DNA of 64,000 nucleotides from Pirellulaceae bacterium (lineage in GTDB: Bacteria > Planctomycetota > Planctomycetia > Pirellulales > Pirellulaceae). The notes beneath the pieces were generated by a model. It was not told the origin of the DNA and searched no databases. It was given only the letters and a program-made list of their open reading frames with translations. The stretch covers positions 1-64,000 of the forward strand of contig JANQLU010000060.1 in the NCBI GenBank assembly GCA_028280445.1. Reading direction: 5' to 3'. The position numbers were made by a program, and so were the translations under genes. Shown here in pieces: positions 53,380 through 62,450 of this stretch. Each line of letters begins with the position of its first letter. The first letter of the stretch is position 1.

Positions 53380-54909
53380 TTAGCCGTCATTGCGAGTTTT
53401 TTCGATTTCGGGTGTCTCGTCCGCCGCTTTTTTTTGTTCGCCTGTCGATTTTTTGATATCGACTTTGTCGTTGCCAACAGAACCCGCCCCGTCATCATCA
53501 GATTTTTTCTCAGCGTTGTTGGGAACCGCGGGTTTTTCAACCACTGATTTGGGACCTGTTTCCGATTTTTTAGGCTCTACTTTTTTCAAATCGGTTTCAG
53601 GAACGATCGGCTTGTTGCGAACTTCATTGGATTCCTTGGCAGGACGATCGGTGACCACCTTGAGTTGGCCAATATAAGTTTTTCCAGGCCGATCGATAGT
53701 CGCCGTGCTGGAAACATCGTTGACCTCTGTCGATTTGACGGAAACCAGTGGATAACCGAATCGGTCCAATGGAACTCGCTCGATCACTTTGACCGGTACC
53801 ATTTCCGTCGTTTCGTAAGGGATGCGACGTGTCACTTTTTTGGGAACGGTGCGTTCGGTTGTTTCAGCAACATACTCAGTTACTTCGACTTCATAAGGTT
53901 CGATTTTTTCCTCTTTGACATATTCGATTTCTGTATAAGGAACGCGTTTGACCTCTTCGTAGGGGACATATTCCACTTCTTCGACGGGAACTTTTTTCGT
54001 TTCGCGGACAATGCGCGGCCTGCGGACTTCGACTGGAACTTTTTCAACGATGGTTTCCTGTCGCATGGTTCGTGTTTCCACGGGCACCTGGCGAGTTTCA
54101 TATGTATCTTCGTAACGTGTAACCTGAACTGGTTTTTGACGTGTCACGGTTTCGGGAACCAAAGTCGTTTGTTGATATTGCTCGGCTCGATAGCTCGGTA
54201 CTGCATAGGTTTGTTGTGTAAATCGTTGCGGCGTTTGAGTTGGCAACCAGTACAGTCCGCCGGTTTTGTATTGCAACGCTCCATTGACGTTGTAGTAACC
54301 GGGACGCAGATATTGCAGTCGACGACGACTGCGTTGCTGATCGACGGCCCACTGGGTTTGATATTCGACTGTCGGCCGGTAAGCCGTTCGCGTTTCGGTA
54401 ACCGGTTTGTAATAGGTGACTGATTCGGACCGCATTTGCGTTTCGGTCACTGGTTTGCGTACGAGGTAACGTTCCTCGCGGAAAGAACGTTCGATCACAG
54501 GCTTTTCAACAACTCGCCTGTTTTCACGCATCTCTGTCACAGTGTCATAAACCGTTCGTTGGGTCGTTTCCTCGCGCATCGATGTTTTGACAACACGTCG
54601 ATACTTGGTTTCTTTGACCTCACGATACTTGGTGCGTTCGACAGGTTTATAAGTTGTCGTGACCCGCTCCCGTTTTTCCGTTTTAGTCACCGGTTTGTAG
54701 CTGGTGAATTTTTCTGTCACCATTTTTGTTTCTTCGACTTCACGATACCTCGTAACCGTTCGAGGTCTCATCACCGTGCGTTCCACGAGTTGATACTGGA
54801 CGCAGTTGTCTGGTAAAACCTGTTGAGCTGAAACATCGACAATCAAAAACGAAAATACAGCAGCGGTTACGATTGCCAACTTGCAAGCGGATGGAAATAG
54901 ATCCTTCAT
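53380..54909 (-). CDS. Secreted YTV-like repeat protein (candidate cell-wall protein)
   Basis: 509 residues with signal peptide. Residues 25-380 are repeated Val/Tyr/Glu/Arg-rich beta units: KYREVKETKYRRVV, YLVRKPVTETQMRSE, YYKPVTETRTAYRP, VPYTEIEYVKEEKI, VPYEEVKRVPY. A Tyr/Gln patch (YYNVNGALQYKTGGLYWLPTQ) interrupts near 205-230. The C-terminal 130 residues are Lys/Glu/Asp-rich and disordered. The pattern recalls the YTV repeats of planctomycete cell-wall proteins, but with almost no cysteine. Structural role is inferred. Confidence 0.75.
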   Translation of the reverse strand: MKDLFPSACKLAIVTAAVFSFLIVDVSAQQVLPDNCVQYQLVERTVMRPRTVTRYREVEETKMVTEKFTSYKPVTKTEKRERVTTTYKPVERTKYREVKETKYRRVVKTSMREETTQRTVYDTVTEMRENRRVVEKPVIERSFREERYLVRKPVTETQMRSESVTYYKPVTETRTAYRPTVEYQTQWAVDQQRSRRRLQYLRPGYYNVNGALQYKTGGLYWLPTQTPQRFTQQTYAVPSYRAEQYQQTTLVPETVTRQKPVQVTRYEDTYETRQVPVETRTMRQETIVEKVPVEVRRPRIVRETKKVPVEEVEYVPYEEVKRVPYTEIEYVKEEKIEPYEVEVTEYVAETTERTVPKKVTRRIPYETTEMVPVKVIERVPLDRFGYPLVSVKSTEVNDVSSTATIDRPGKTYIGQLKVVTDRPAKESNEVRNKPIVPETDLKKVEPKKSETGPKSVVEKPAVPNNAEKKSDDDGAGSVGNDKVDIKKSTGEQKKAADETPEIEKTRNDG

Positions 54910-55309
54910 CGAATTTCACCTGTGACCAAAAGCGAAAGTTTGATTGAAACACGAGACGATTCGTTTGGTCGTACCAATGGCGACCATCGAATCGGGTGGT
55001 TAAGTCTATCCACCTCTTTCAAGTTTGTCGAAAATCCGTCCGATTTGCAAACGATTACTGGAAATGAAGGGGTAAATCCTCGATGCAAATACATAGCTGC
55101 TAACTACTTATGATTTTTATCGTTGTAATCCCTATGATATGCAGTCATTTCGTTGCGAAAAATCGACATTCGACGTTAGTCTTTGCCCTGTAAAAAGTTG
55201 CGAAAGAGGATTACCTAATCGCTAAATTTTAACACCGCAGCCTTCACAAAATGATTGCGTGAAATCACCAGACACTTTTTGGCTGGTTTCGAACCGAGCT
55301 TGGACACGA
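54910..55309. other. Intergenic region, no feature resolved
   Basis: 400 bases between the YTV-like gene (leftward) and the ligase gene (rightward). Promoters for both must lie here; nothing distinctive was recognised. Confidence 0.5.
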
Positions 55310-56032
55310 ATGAAATTACTGGAACTCACCTGCGACACACCGAACGAAAACCTGGCGTTGGACGAAGCGATTTTGGAATCGGCCGAAGCGGATCATCAGT
55401 CGGCCAACGAATTGTTGCGTCTTTGGGAACCAGCCGCACCGATGGTGGTGCTGGGACGTAGTTCTCCGATCGAGCAAGAAGTCGATTTGGATTTTTGCGC
55501 GGCTAATAATATTCAGGTCACCCGACGATCCAGCGGTGGACAAACGATTGTCACCGGACCGGGTTGTCTGATGTATTGTGTTTTGCTGTCGTACGAAAAG
55601 CGCCCGCAGTTGCGAATGTTGGATCAAGCTCACCGGTTTGTGATGAGTGCCATCGGTGAACAACTTAAGCGAATGGGAGCGGAAGTCGAAATCCGTGGAA
55701 CGAGTGATTTGGCGATCGACGGAAAAAAGATTTCGGGAAACAGTTTGCGGTGCAAGCGAAATTTTCTCATTTATCACGGCACGTTGCTTTACGGGCTGTC
55801 CATTGACCTGATCAGCCAGTGTTTGCAAAATCCCATTCGGCAACCTGAATACCGTGCCCAACGAAGCCATGCTGATTTTTTGCAGTTGCTCGACTATTCC
55901 AAAACGCAGTTGAGAGATTGCCTGCTCAATGCTTTTCGAGCGAACGATGTCCAAACGCAATGGCCGCACGAATTGACTCGACACTTGGTCAAAACCAAGT
56001 ACTCCACCCGCCAGTGGCTGCACGCAAGATAG
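55310..56032 (+). CDS. Lipoate-protein ligase A-like (BPL/LplA/LipB family)
   Basis: About 240 residues from ATG 55310 (an earlier in-frame start at 55259 is less likely). Attaches lipoate or transfers octanoyl groups. Motifs: NENLALDEAIL, GRSSPIEQEVD, TRRSSGGQTIVTGPGCLMYCV, SDLAIDGKKISGNSLRCKRNFLIYHGTLLY; the Lys in DGKKISG is the adenylate-binding lysine. No LplA C-terminal accessory domain is obvious, so it could be an octanoyltransferase. No dehydrogenase gene lies near. Confidence 0.87.
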   Translation: MKLLELTCDTPNENLALDEAILESAEADHQSANELLRLWEPAAPMVVLGRSSPIEQEVDLDFCAANNIQVTRRSSGGQTIVTGPGCLMYCVLLSYEKRPQLRMLDQAHRFVMSAIGEQLKRMGAEVEIRGTSDLAIDGKKISGNSLRCKRNFLIYHGTLLYGLSIDLISQCLQNPIRQPEYRAQRSHADFLQLLDYSKTQLRDCLLNAFRANDVQTQWPHELTRHLVKTKYSTRQWLHAR

Positions 56033-56107
56033 ACGTGGGCAGGCAAGCAAATTTGAATTGCCGGACCCTTCGACCTCGATTACTCGTGTACGCTCGGTGA
56101 TGTTGTT

Positions 56108-56133
56108 GGCTCGGCAGGAGCCTCGCCCTCCCG
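56108..56133. repeat. Dispersed repeat, family E arm
   Basis: GGCTCGGCAGGAGCCTCGCC and CTCCCG, a single arm downstream of the ligase gene. Confidence 0.85.
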
Positions 56134-56294
56134 AACAACGTCTTGCCAAGCGCCGCTAACAAGATTTTTTTTCAAATTTCCTGTCCAGAAAGCGGTAAGG
56201 CCCACATTTACGATTTTGGGCGACTTCCTCACACGGAATTTGCGCCCCCGAAATGATTGTTTTATTTTTTTGAGTTTTGAACTGGGAAAATCTG

Positions 56295-56948
56295 ATGAGA
56301 ACACATGGGTTTCGCTGCTGCGCTGTCGTTGTTGTGTGCGCGTTTTTATTTTTAGGGTCGACGTTAAATGCTCAATTGATTTTGAACGGCAGTTTCGAAG
56401 ATCCTGGACCAACCGATCCAACAATTTTCAATGGCTCCGGTCCGGGCGGTAATTCCGCAGCGTTGCATTGGACTGTTTTCAACAACACCAATGGTTCGAC
56501 CGAAACCGAACAGATGCTTTACTCCGAAGCCAATCTTCCACCGATATTTGCCAACGATCCGGGTGCTGGTGGCGATCATGTCATTCGCGTCGAAACCACG
56601 GGAAACGGTAACGGAATCGTCCAGGTATTTGGGCAACCGGGTGGACCTCTGTTGGCATCAGGTGAAGCCTGGGTCTACGCCAATTCGGGCGTCGTCGGAA
56701 TTGGAATTGGAAACGGTGGTTCGACCTTCAGCACCGCTTTTACACAATTCACCGGTCAATGGGAAAAATTAACTTTTCAGCAAAGTACGACTCCGGTCAA
56801 CGAAATTACGATCTATGCCATTGATGGGCCCGCCGAGTTTTACGTCGACCTGGTCAGCGTCTCCGCCGTCCCTGAACCTGCATCTGCTGGCGTTTTGGGT
56901 TTGTTCGCGACCACAGCATTCGGATTTCGTCGGCGTCGCAAAAAGTAA
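56295..56948 (+). CDS. PEP-CTERM sorting-domain protein
   Basis: About 217 residues from ATG 56295 (GGGA upstream; an ATG at 56277 is also in frame). Signal peptide ends TLNAQ; a carbohydrate-binding-like beta domain of about 160 residues follows; the tail VPEPASAGVLGLFATTAFGF then RRRRKK is the sorting signal. Unlike the gene at 44738, no conserved leader element was found before it. Confidence 0.87.
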   Translation: MRTHGFRCCAVVVVCAFLFLGSTLNAQLILNGSFEDPGPTDPTIFNGSGPGGNSAALHWTVFNNTNGSTETEQMLYSEANLPPIFANDPGAGGDHVIRVETTGNGNGIVQVFGQPGGPLLASGEAWVYANSGVVGIGIGNGGSTFSTAFTQFTGQWEKLTFQQSTTPVNEITIYAIDGPAEFYVDLVSVSAVPEPASAGVLGLFATTAFGFRRRRKK

Positions 56949-57062
56949 CGGGATGCCCTCGGATGCAGCGCCAGGTTAATCACCATGGACCGCGAGCGGC
57001 GACGAAGAGCAAAACGAATCTGTTGAAAATAATTGTACGAGCTCGGTTGGAAATCTCATTTC

Positions 57063-60000
57063 TCATTCCCAATCGAGCTCCATTTTTTTCAACTCGTTTC
57101 GTATTTTTTTGAAATCCCAAACCAGAACGCTGCCGACAGTTGTTCCGGCGACCAACCATTGATCGTCGCCAACAAATCTGACATCGGTAGACATCTCCAA
57201 AACTTCACCAGCAATTTTGACATTCGACGGCACTGGAAATTTCGCAATGCATTTCCAGTTTTCTGTTTCATACAAATGTAGAGAACGAAATGTAGTCACC
57301 GCCAATACTTTTCCGTCGCTGGAAAATGCGGCACGTGTAAACGCTTTGGAATTGTTCAGCGAAAATTTGGCCTCGGTTTCCCAATTCAATAATTTGTCAA
57401 CTTTGACAACATGGACGCTGTCAAAACCGGAGATTGCCAATAATCCCCGCGGACCAAAACGAGGAATTGCTGCTTGTTTTTTGTTCGTACTGGCGTGAAA
57501 AAGTGTCTGTGGTCGCTTGGCAGACTTCAGTTTTTCGCGATGAAACAACATAATCGCCGGCAGCGATTTTGAAGACACCGCAACGATTTGATTGACGGGG
57601 TCATAATCGGCTCCGCCACACCACCAATCGGTTTCAACGCGATTTGATTTGCCATCGGCACTCACAAAATGAAAACTTTTCTGGTTTTGAATCGACAAAA
57701 AAGAACCGTTACCACAATCAAAAACACGTTGCCCCCAAGCATCGAACGTTGCCAGATTTTTGATGTCCGCCAACCGTTGTCGTGTAGCATCATATTTTGC
57801 GCCCAGACAACCTTTCGGTGTCCCGATCCTCAAATACTGCTCGCCATGATGTTCGGTAAACGCCACCGAGTCCTTGACAGTTTCGTTCGTTGTTTCCAAA
57901 TGGATTTTATTGGTTGCCAAATTGGCGATCGGCACGGTTTTGGAAAACGACGCCCATGAAATAACCGGTTCTTTTTTTGCGGTACCAATGCTAAATGGCC
58001 CGGCTTGATTGGGAACGGAGGAGATACTGAACTCTCTGATCGGTACTCCCGATAATTTCCAGATACCATATCCCTGGTCCGCGTCAAAATATGCCATGCG
58101 CGTACCATCAAAACTAAACTGAGCCCCGCCGCGATGAGTCACTAATTCCAATCCATTCGGACTCCAAATCCGCGTCGTCCCATCGTCACTGGACGACATC
58201 AGAATTAGCCCCGCGGGATGAAAACTCAATGCGTCCAGGCGACTATGATGGCCACGCAACGTTTGCACAGGAGTCGAATTTTCGACATTCCACAACATGA
58301 TGTTCCCCGCTTGGCTAGCCGTAGCAAACCAACCGGGTAGCGGACTCCAACATCCGATCGTCGACGATTCCGGACAAGAAAAAGTTTTCAATCTTTGTTT
58401 TTCATCGATCGAATATAAAACGATTTCTTTTGCTTGATCGAAAATCAACTGCTTACCGTCAGGAGACAGCGCGACCCATTCGACATCGATCACTTTGGGT
58501 GTCTTGAAAATGGTTTTCGCCGATTCGAGATCGACGACCCGAACTGTGTTGTCATCCGCCCGATAAGCAAACCGCTTTGACGCTGCGTCAAAACCAGTGG
58601 CGCAACGAATTCCAAATGTTGTGGTGCTGGCTCGATCGACAATACACCGGCCAGTCTGGCGATCGTAAACACGACACTGCGCCAGTTGATCGAGAGAAAT
58701 GCCGTAAACGGAAATAAAACGATTGCTGGGACTGAACAAAGTTCTTCCGTAAAACCAACGATCTTTGAATACTTGTTTTTTTGACTGGTCGGCGACATCG
58801 ACAATCTCAACATCCCCTTTTTTATTGATGACGCAGATCTCAGACAAATCGCTCGAAAAATCCCAATAGTTGTCCAGTGTCAACTCCAACGATTTGAGCG
58901 ACACGCCTTTTGTCTCTTCGATATCCAGCATCGTGAGCGCTTCGATGGCCATATTTCTGAATTCGATTGGCTCAAACTGCAAATCGTCAGATGACCTGGC
59001 AATTCTCATCGCGGTACGAATGCTGTTGAGGCGTCGTTTTAAACGCCCCGGCTCGTGACTGTTGGCCAACGATTGAAACTCACTGAGCGATGCTTCGTAC
59101 AAGTTTTTGTCGGATTCGATTCGTAATTTTTTTTCGTTTTCAAACTGCTTTGCGATCTTCAGATTTTTTTTGCGAATGTTTTCCGAGCTCAAGTATGAGG
59201 TAATCGTCAAAATGAACATCAGCAGAAAAACGGACGCGGTCAAAACGGCGATCCCTGGATTGCGTTTGCACCACAGCTCCAATTTTTTGAACACCGAAGG
59301 TTTTTGTGCGGCGATGGGCCGCCCCTCTTCGAAACATTCTAAATCGCTGGCCAGCTCTTGCGCCGATTGATATCGCAGCGCTGGTTCCCGCGCTGTCGCT
59401 TTGCGAATGATGACACTCAAATCATGAGGTACGTCCGCGCGCACTTTGCGGGGGTCGCCTACGCTATCTTTGGTCAATCGCCCGACAAGTGCCGCTTGAT
59501 CAGTATCGGCCAGCGCCGGCTGAAGCGTCGCCAACTCGTACAGCGTCAATCCAAGTGAATAAATATCACAGCGATGATCATCCTGGCCTTCGAGCCGTTC
59601 GGGGGCCATATAACGCAACGTTCCAACGATCTGTCCCGTTCGCGTCAAATCGGAATCTTCGAATTTTGCGAGTCCAAAATCGGTAACCCAAGCGTTGCCG
59701 CAATAATCCAACAGCAGATTGGCCGGTTTAATATCGCGATGCAAAACTCCATTGGCATGGGCAAATTGCAGCGCCTCGGCAGCTTGGCGAATAATTCGGG
59801 CAATTTCAACAAAGTAACCCGCGTGTTCGTTTTTGATACTTACGACGCCGGGGCCAGTGGACGCGGAATCAGTGCCGTCGAATTTCCCTGATTGATTTTC
59901 AGGCGGGTCGGTTTTGGCTTGAGAAGTCGACGCATCTTTTGTGTTCAATGTCGTCGTGGCGGAGTAACGCGGTTTCTGGTTCGTCGTTACATTCTTGACG

Positions 60001-60563
60001 GCCGTGATTCGATCCGAATTCGCAAAATACTCGCCTTTGGTTCGCAGCTCTTCGATGACGGCGTCCAGACCGGCCCCATCGATCAATTGCATGGCGTAGT
60101 AAAACAGTTCGTCGACATTACCAACCTGAAATACAGGCACAATGTTCGTATGATGCAATCGCGCGGCAACCTGAGCTTCCTGGAGGAACCGCGTGGATTG
60201 CTCAACTCCCGCCATTTGATTCCACGACATCACTTTTAATGCGACGCGACGGTCAAGTGAATCCTGGACCGCTTCAAAAACGCGCCCCATCCCACCGCGA
60301 CCAATTTGCCTGAGGATTCGAAACTCACCAATTTGTTCGGGCAGGTCGGCCAACGATGCTGCCGATCGTTGCTCGGCAACGGTATCTGGAGCCCGCCCAG
60401 GTTCGACCATCAACACGGCCGAGAGTGCATCGCGAATCTGATTAGCCAATTCCGGTTCGCGGGCGACGTACGATTCGATATCTGGTTGATGGCCCAAACG
60501 GAGTTGTTCGATAAACTCGTCGAGAATCTGGCCAACGATTTGAAAGCGATCGGAATCAGGCAT
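57063..60563 (-). CDS. Membrane Ser/Thr kinase with WD40-like domain
   Basis: 1166 residues. The N-terminus (VGQILDEFIEQLRLGHQPDIESYVAREPELANQI) is the usual planctomycete kinase leader. The kinase domain runs from about 80 to 425 with glycine loop IGRGGMGRVF, Lys110, HRD His275/Asp277 and DFG Asp295. A Ser/Thr/Lys-rich insert of about 70 residues (near 178-247) splits the N- and C-lobes. Membrane helix about 447-467 (GIAVLTASVFLLMFILTITSYL). The outer part has WD40-like blades (VRVVDLESAKTIF, LWNVENSTPVQTLRGH, TRIWSPNGLELV). It overlaps the sigma gene by eight bases. Confidence 0.93.
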   Translation of the reverse strand: MPDSDRFQIVGQILDEFIEQLRLGHQPDIESYVAREPELANQIRDALSAVLMVEPGRAPDTVAEQRSAASLADLPEQIGEFRILRQIGRGGMGRVFEAVQDSLDRRVALKVMSWNQMAGVEQSTRFLQEAQVAARLHHTNIVPVFQVGNVDELFYYAMQLIDGAGLDAVIEELRTKGEYFANSDRITAVKNVTTNQKPRYSATTTLNTKDASTSQAKTDPPENQSGKFDGTDSASTGPGVVSIKNEHAGYFVEIARIIRQAAEALQFAHANGVLHRDIKPANLLLDYCGNAWVTDFGLAKFEDSDLTRTGQIVGTLRYMAPERLEGQDDHRCDIYSLGLTLYELATLQPALADTDQAALVGRLTKDSVGDPRKVRADVPHDLSVIIRKATAREPALRYQSAQELASDLECFEEGRPIAAQKPSVFKKLELWCKRNPGIAVLTASVFLLMFILTITSYLSSENIRKKNLKIAKQFENEKKLRIESDKNLYEASLSEFQSLANSHEPGRLKRRLNSIRTAMRIARSSDDLQFEPIEFRNMAIEALTMLDIEETKGVSLKSLELTLDNYWDFSSDLSEICVINKKGDVEIVDVADQSKKQVFKDRWFYGRTLFSPSNRFISVYGISLDQLAQCRVYDRQTGRCIVDRASTTTFGIRCATGFDAASKRFAYRADDNTVRVVDLESAKTIFKTPKVIDVEWVALSPDGKQLIFDQAKEIVLYSIDEKQRLKTFSCPESSTIGCWSPLPGWFATASQAGNIMLWNVENSTPVQTLRGHHSRLDALSFHPAGLILMSSSDDGTTRIWSPNGLELVTHRGGAQFSFDGTRMAYFDADQGYGIWKLSGVPIREFSISSVPNQAGPFSIGTAKKEPVISWASFSKTVPIANLATNKIHLETTNETVKDSVAFTEHHGEQYLRIGTPKGCLGAKYDATRQRLADIKNLATFDAWGQRVFDCGNGSFLSIQNQKSFHFVSADGKSNRVETDWWCGGADYDPVNQIVAVSSKSLPAIMLFHREKLKSAKRPQTLFHASTNKKQAAIPRFGPRGLLAISGFDSVHVVKVDKLLNWETEAKFSLNNSKAFTRAAFSSDGKVLAVTTFRSLHLYETENWKCIAKFPVPSNVKIAGEVLEMSTDVRFVGDDQWLVAGTTVGSVLVWDFKKIRNELKKMELDWE

Positions 60564-61125
60564 CTGGATCCCTTGAGTTAAACACTTTCTTCAAACGAAT
60601 CAGCGCGCGGGAGTGCCGTTTGTAGACGGCTTCCACACTCAAACCGAGGATGTTGGCGGTTTCCTCGGTCGACAGTTGTTCAAAATTTCGCAGCGCGATG
60701 ACTTCGCGATCAATCGGTTCCAGGGCGTCCAACGCGTTGACCAGCAATGTCGTTCGTTCCTGTTGTTGGGCAATTTTCGAAGGCGTCGTTTCTTTGCCAA
60801 ACAAATTCAAGGCCAGGACCGACGATTCGGCTTCCGGTCCGGCACGTTGATGGATGGAAACGTCTCGGCGTGCATCACGTGCTTGTGTTTTTACATGCGT
60901 CCGGTGCAGTTGAATAATTTTCTGACAAACGAAAAAACGAAGCCATTGGTACGGCGAGACATCGGGGCTTTCTCGATATTTTTCAAACTGGCGTAGCGCG
61001 TCAATGCATGCTTCCTGGACGACATCTGACGAATCGACGCGTCCCTGAAGATCTCGACCGAGGCGAAGATTGGCAAGTCGTTTGAGCCGGTCCCGATTTT
61101 CCAAAACCAATTGCTGAAATTCCAC
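60556..61125 (-). CDS. ECF-type sigma factor (kinase-linked)
   Basis: About 189 residues from GTG 61125 with GAGG placed six bases ahead; TTG 61140 and GTG 61128 are alternatives. Region 2: RVDSSDVVQEACIDALRQFEKY with YQWLRFFVCQKIIQLHR; region 4: ALEPIDREVIALRNFEQLSTEETANILGLSVEAVYKRHSRALIRLKKVF. The end overlaps the start of the WD40 kinase, the third such sigma-kinase pair here. Confidence 0.88.
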   Translation of the reverse strand: MEFQQLVLENRDRLKRLANLRLGRDLQGRVDSSDVVQEACIDALRQFEKYRESPDVSPYQWLRFFVCQKIIQLHRTHVKTQARDARRDVSIHQRAGPEAESSVLALNLFGKETTPSKIAQQQERTTLLVNALDALEPIDREVIALRNFEQLSTEETANILGLSVEAVYKRHSRALIRLKKVFNSRDPDA

Positions 61126-61246
61126 CACACGCCTCGTCAATGAGGAAGCATTTTTTTACTTGAAAAACGGAGCCGCCAGGCAGTTTGCTTTTTTTATCCT
61201 AATTGATCTGAATTGTGTTGGCGACAATCGAAATCAGGTTTTAGCC

Positions 61247-61304
61247 GTAGGGCAGGCTCCCACCAGCCGTTTGATTGGATTCACCCGGTAGGAACCGGCC
61301 CTAC
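61247..61304. repeat. Degraded family B inverted repeat
   Basis: GTAGGGCAGGCTCCCACCAG at 61247 and CGGTAGGAACCGGCCCTAC to 61304. The arms have several mismatches compared with the perfect copy at 50887. Confidence 0.8.
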
Positions 61305-61375
61305 TTGCGCTGGATCCGATTCTGTGAGCGGCAAAGATCGTCAAACGGGTATTTCCAAATCCGAGGCGTCTGGAA

Positions 61376-62227
61376 TCATCTGCCCCATCGTTGATCGACG
61401 TTTTCACGCATGAAATTCAAAGCGTCCTGGGCCAGTTGTTCTTCGGAGTTGTACATGCGTCGCCAAATTTTTGTGGCGGCAGCTAACTCTGGCAGCGCCA
61501 ATCCAAACGCTTCGACAACCATCCAACCGTCGTAACCAATTTCGTGAAGCGTATCGAAATTCTCGTCCCAATGAACGTTACCCGTCCCCGGAGTACTGCG
61601 ATCGTTTTCCGAAATATGAACGTGCACAATCATGTCGCCGCCATCGCGAATGGCCCCGGCAACATTTTTTTCCTCGATATTGCAATGGAAACTGTCATAC
61701 ATAATCTTGCAATTGGGATGGTCCACCTCTCGGGCAAAACGTGCTGCGTCAGCGTGCGTGTTCAACAGGTAGATTTCAAATCGGTTGAGCGGCTCGATCG
61801 CTAGCGTGACGCCCACATCACCAGCGTGCTCGGCAACAGCCCGCATTGATTCGACACCCCAATTCCATTCGTCGTCGGTGGGGCCTGCACCCGAAAATTC
61901 CCCCAATGCCGAATGAAATGGGCCCACCAAGTGAGTTGCACCCATGGCAGCACAACAGTCCAAAGCAGCTTTGGATTGATCGATGCCGCGTTGGCGAACA
62001 TTGGCATCGGGACTGATCGGATTATCATCGGCTGTTCTCACCGTAACCGCCGTACATTCCATCCCCATATTTTTGAAAGTATCGCCCCACCAAGTGTAGT
62101 CCAAACCGAGATTGAACAATGGAACCTCAATGCCTTCGTAACCCATCGCACGCAGATTCTCGATGACCGGCACGATATCTTCGTTCAATTCTCCAGTCCA
62201 CAGCAGCAAGTTCATTCCGAATTTCAA
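61376..62227 (-). CDS. Sugar phosphate isomerase/epimerase-like TIM-barrel protein
   Basis: About 283 residues from a TTG start at 62227, which has GGAG seven bases before and gives MKFGMNLLLWTGEL, the normal start of this family; an open frame to 62320 lacks support. AP-endonuclease 2-like barrel: YEGIEVPLFN, LAIEPLNRFEIYLLNT (metal Glu), IMYDSFHCNIEEKN, VHVHISENDRSTPGTGNVHW, DGWMVVEAFG. The similarity is to ketose 3-epimerases such as psicose/tagatose epimerase. Substrate unknown. Confidence 0.87.
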   Translation of the reverse strand: MKFGMNLLLWTGELNEDIVPVIENLRAMGYEGIEVPLFNLGLDYTWWGDTFKNMGMECTAVTVRTADDNPISPDANVRQRGIDQSKAALDCCAAMGATHLVGPFHSALGEFSGAGPTDDEWNWGVESMRAVAEHAGDVGVTLAIEPLNRFEIYLLNTHADAARFAREVDHPNCKIMYDSFHCNIEEKNVAGAIRDGGDMIVHVHISENDRSTPGTGNVHWDENFDTLHEIGYDGWMVVEAFGLALPELAAATKIWRRMYNSEEQLAQDALNFMRENVDQRWGR

Positions 62228-62450
62228 AGGACAGCTCCACGGGGTTTGAGGTCGATCGGTGGTTTGCCAAAGGCTTGAAATATAAGCCAACGGTGTCGCA
62301 AATTGAAGTTGCCCGATCAATTTTCACAATAGGTTGAGTTTGCCGATAAATCCGCATGCACCATCAGAACCACTGGATTTGGACGTAAAATTCGGAATAC
62401 CCGATACAATCGATATGCCACGAGCAATCGATACGTCGTGACCCAAGCCT

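Noticed and set aside
53254..53380. Fluoride riboswitch before crcB
   Set aside because: No conserved crcB-motif sequence or pseudoknot pairing was recognised upstream of the start.
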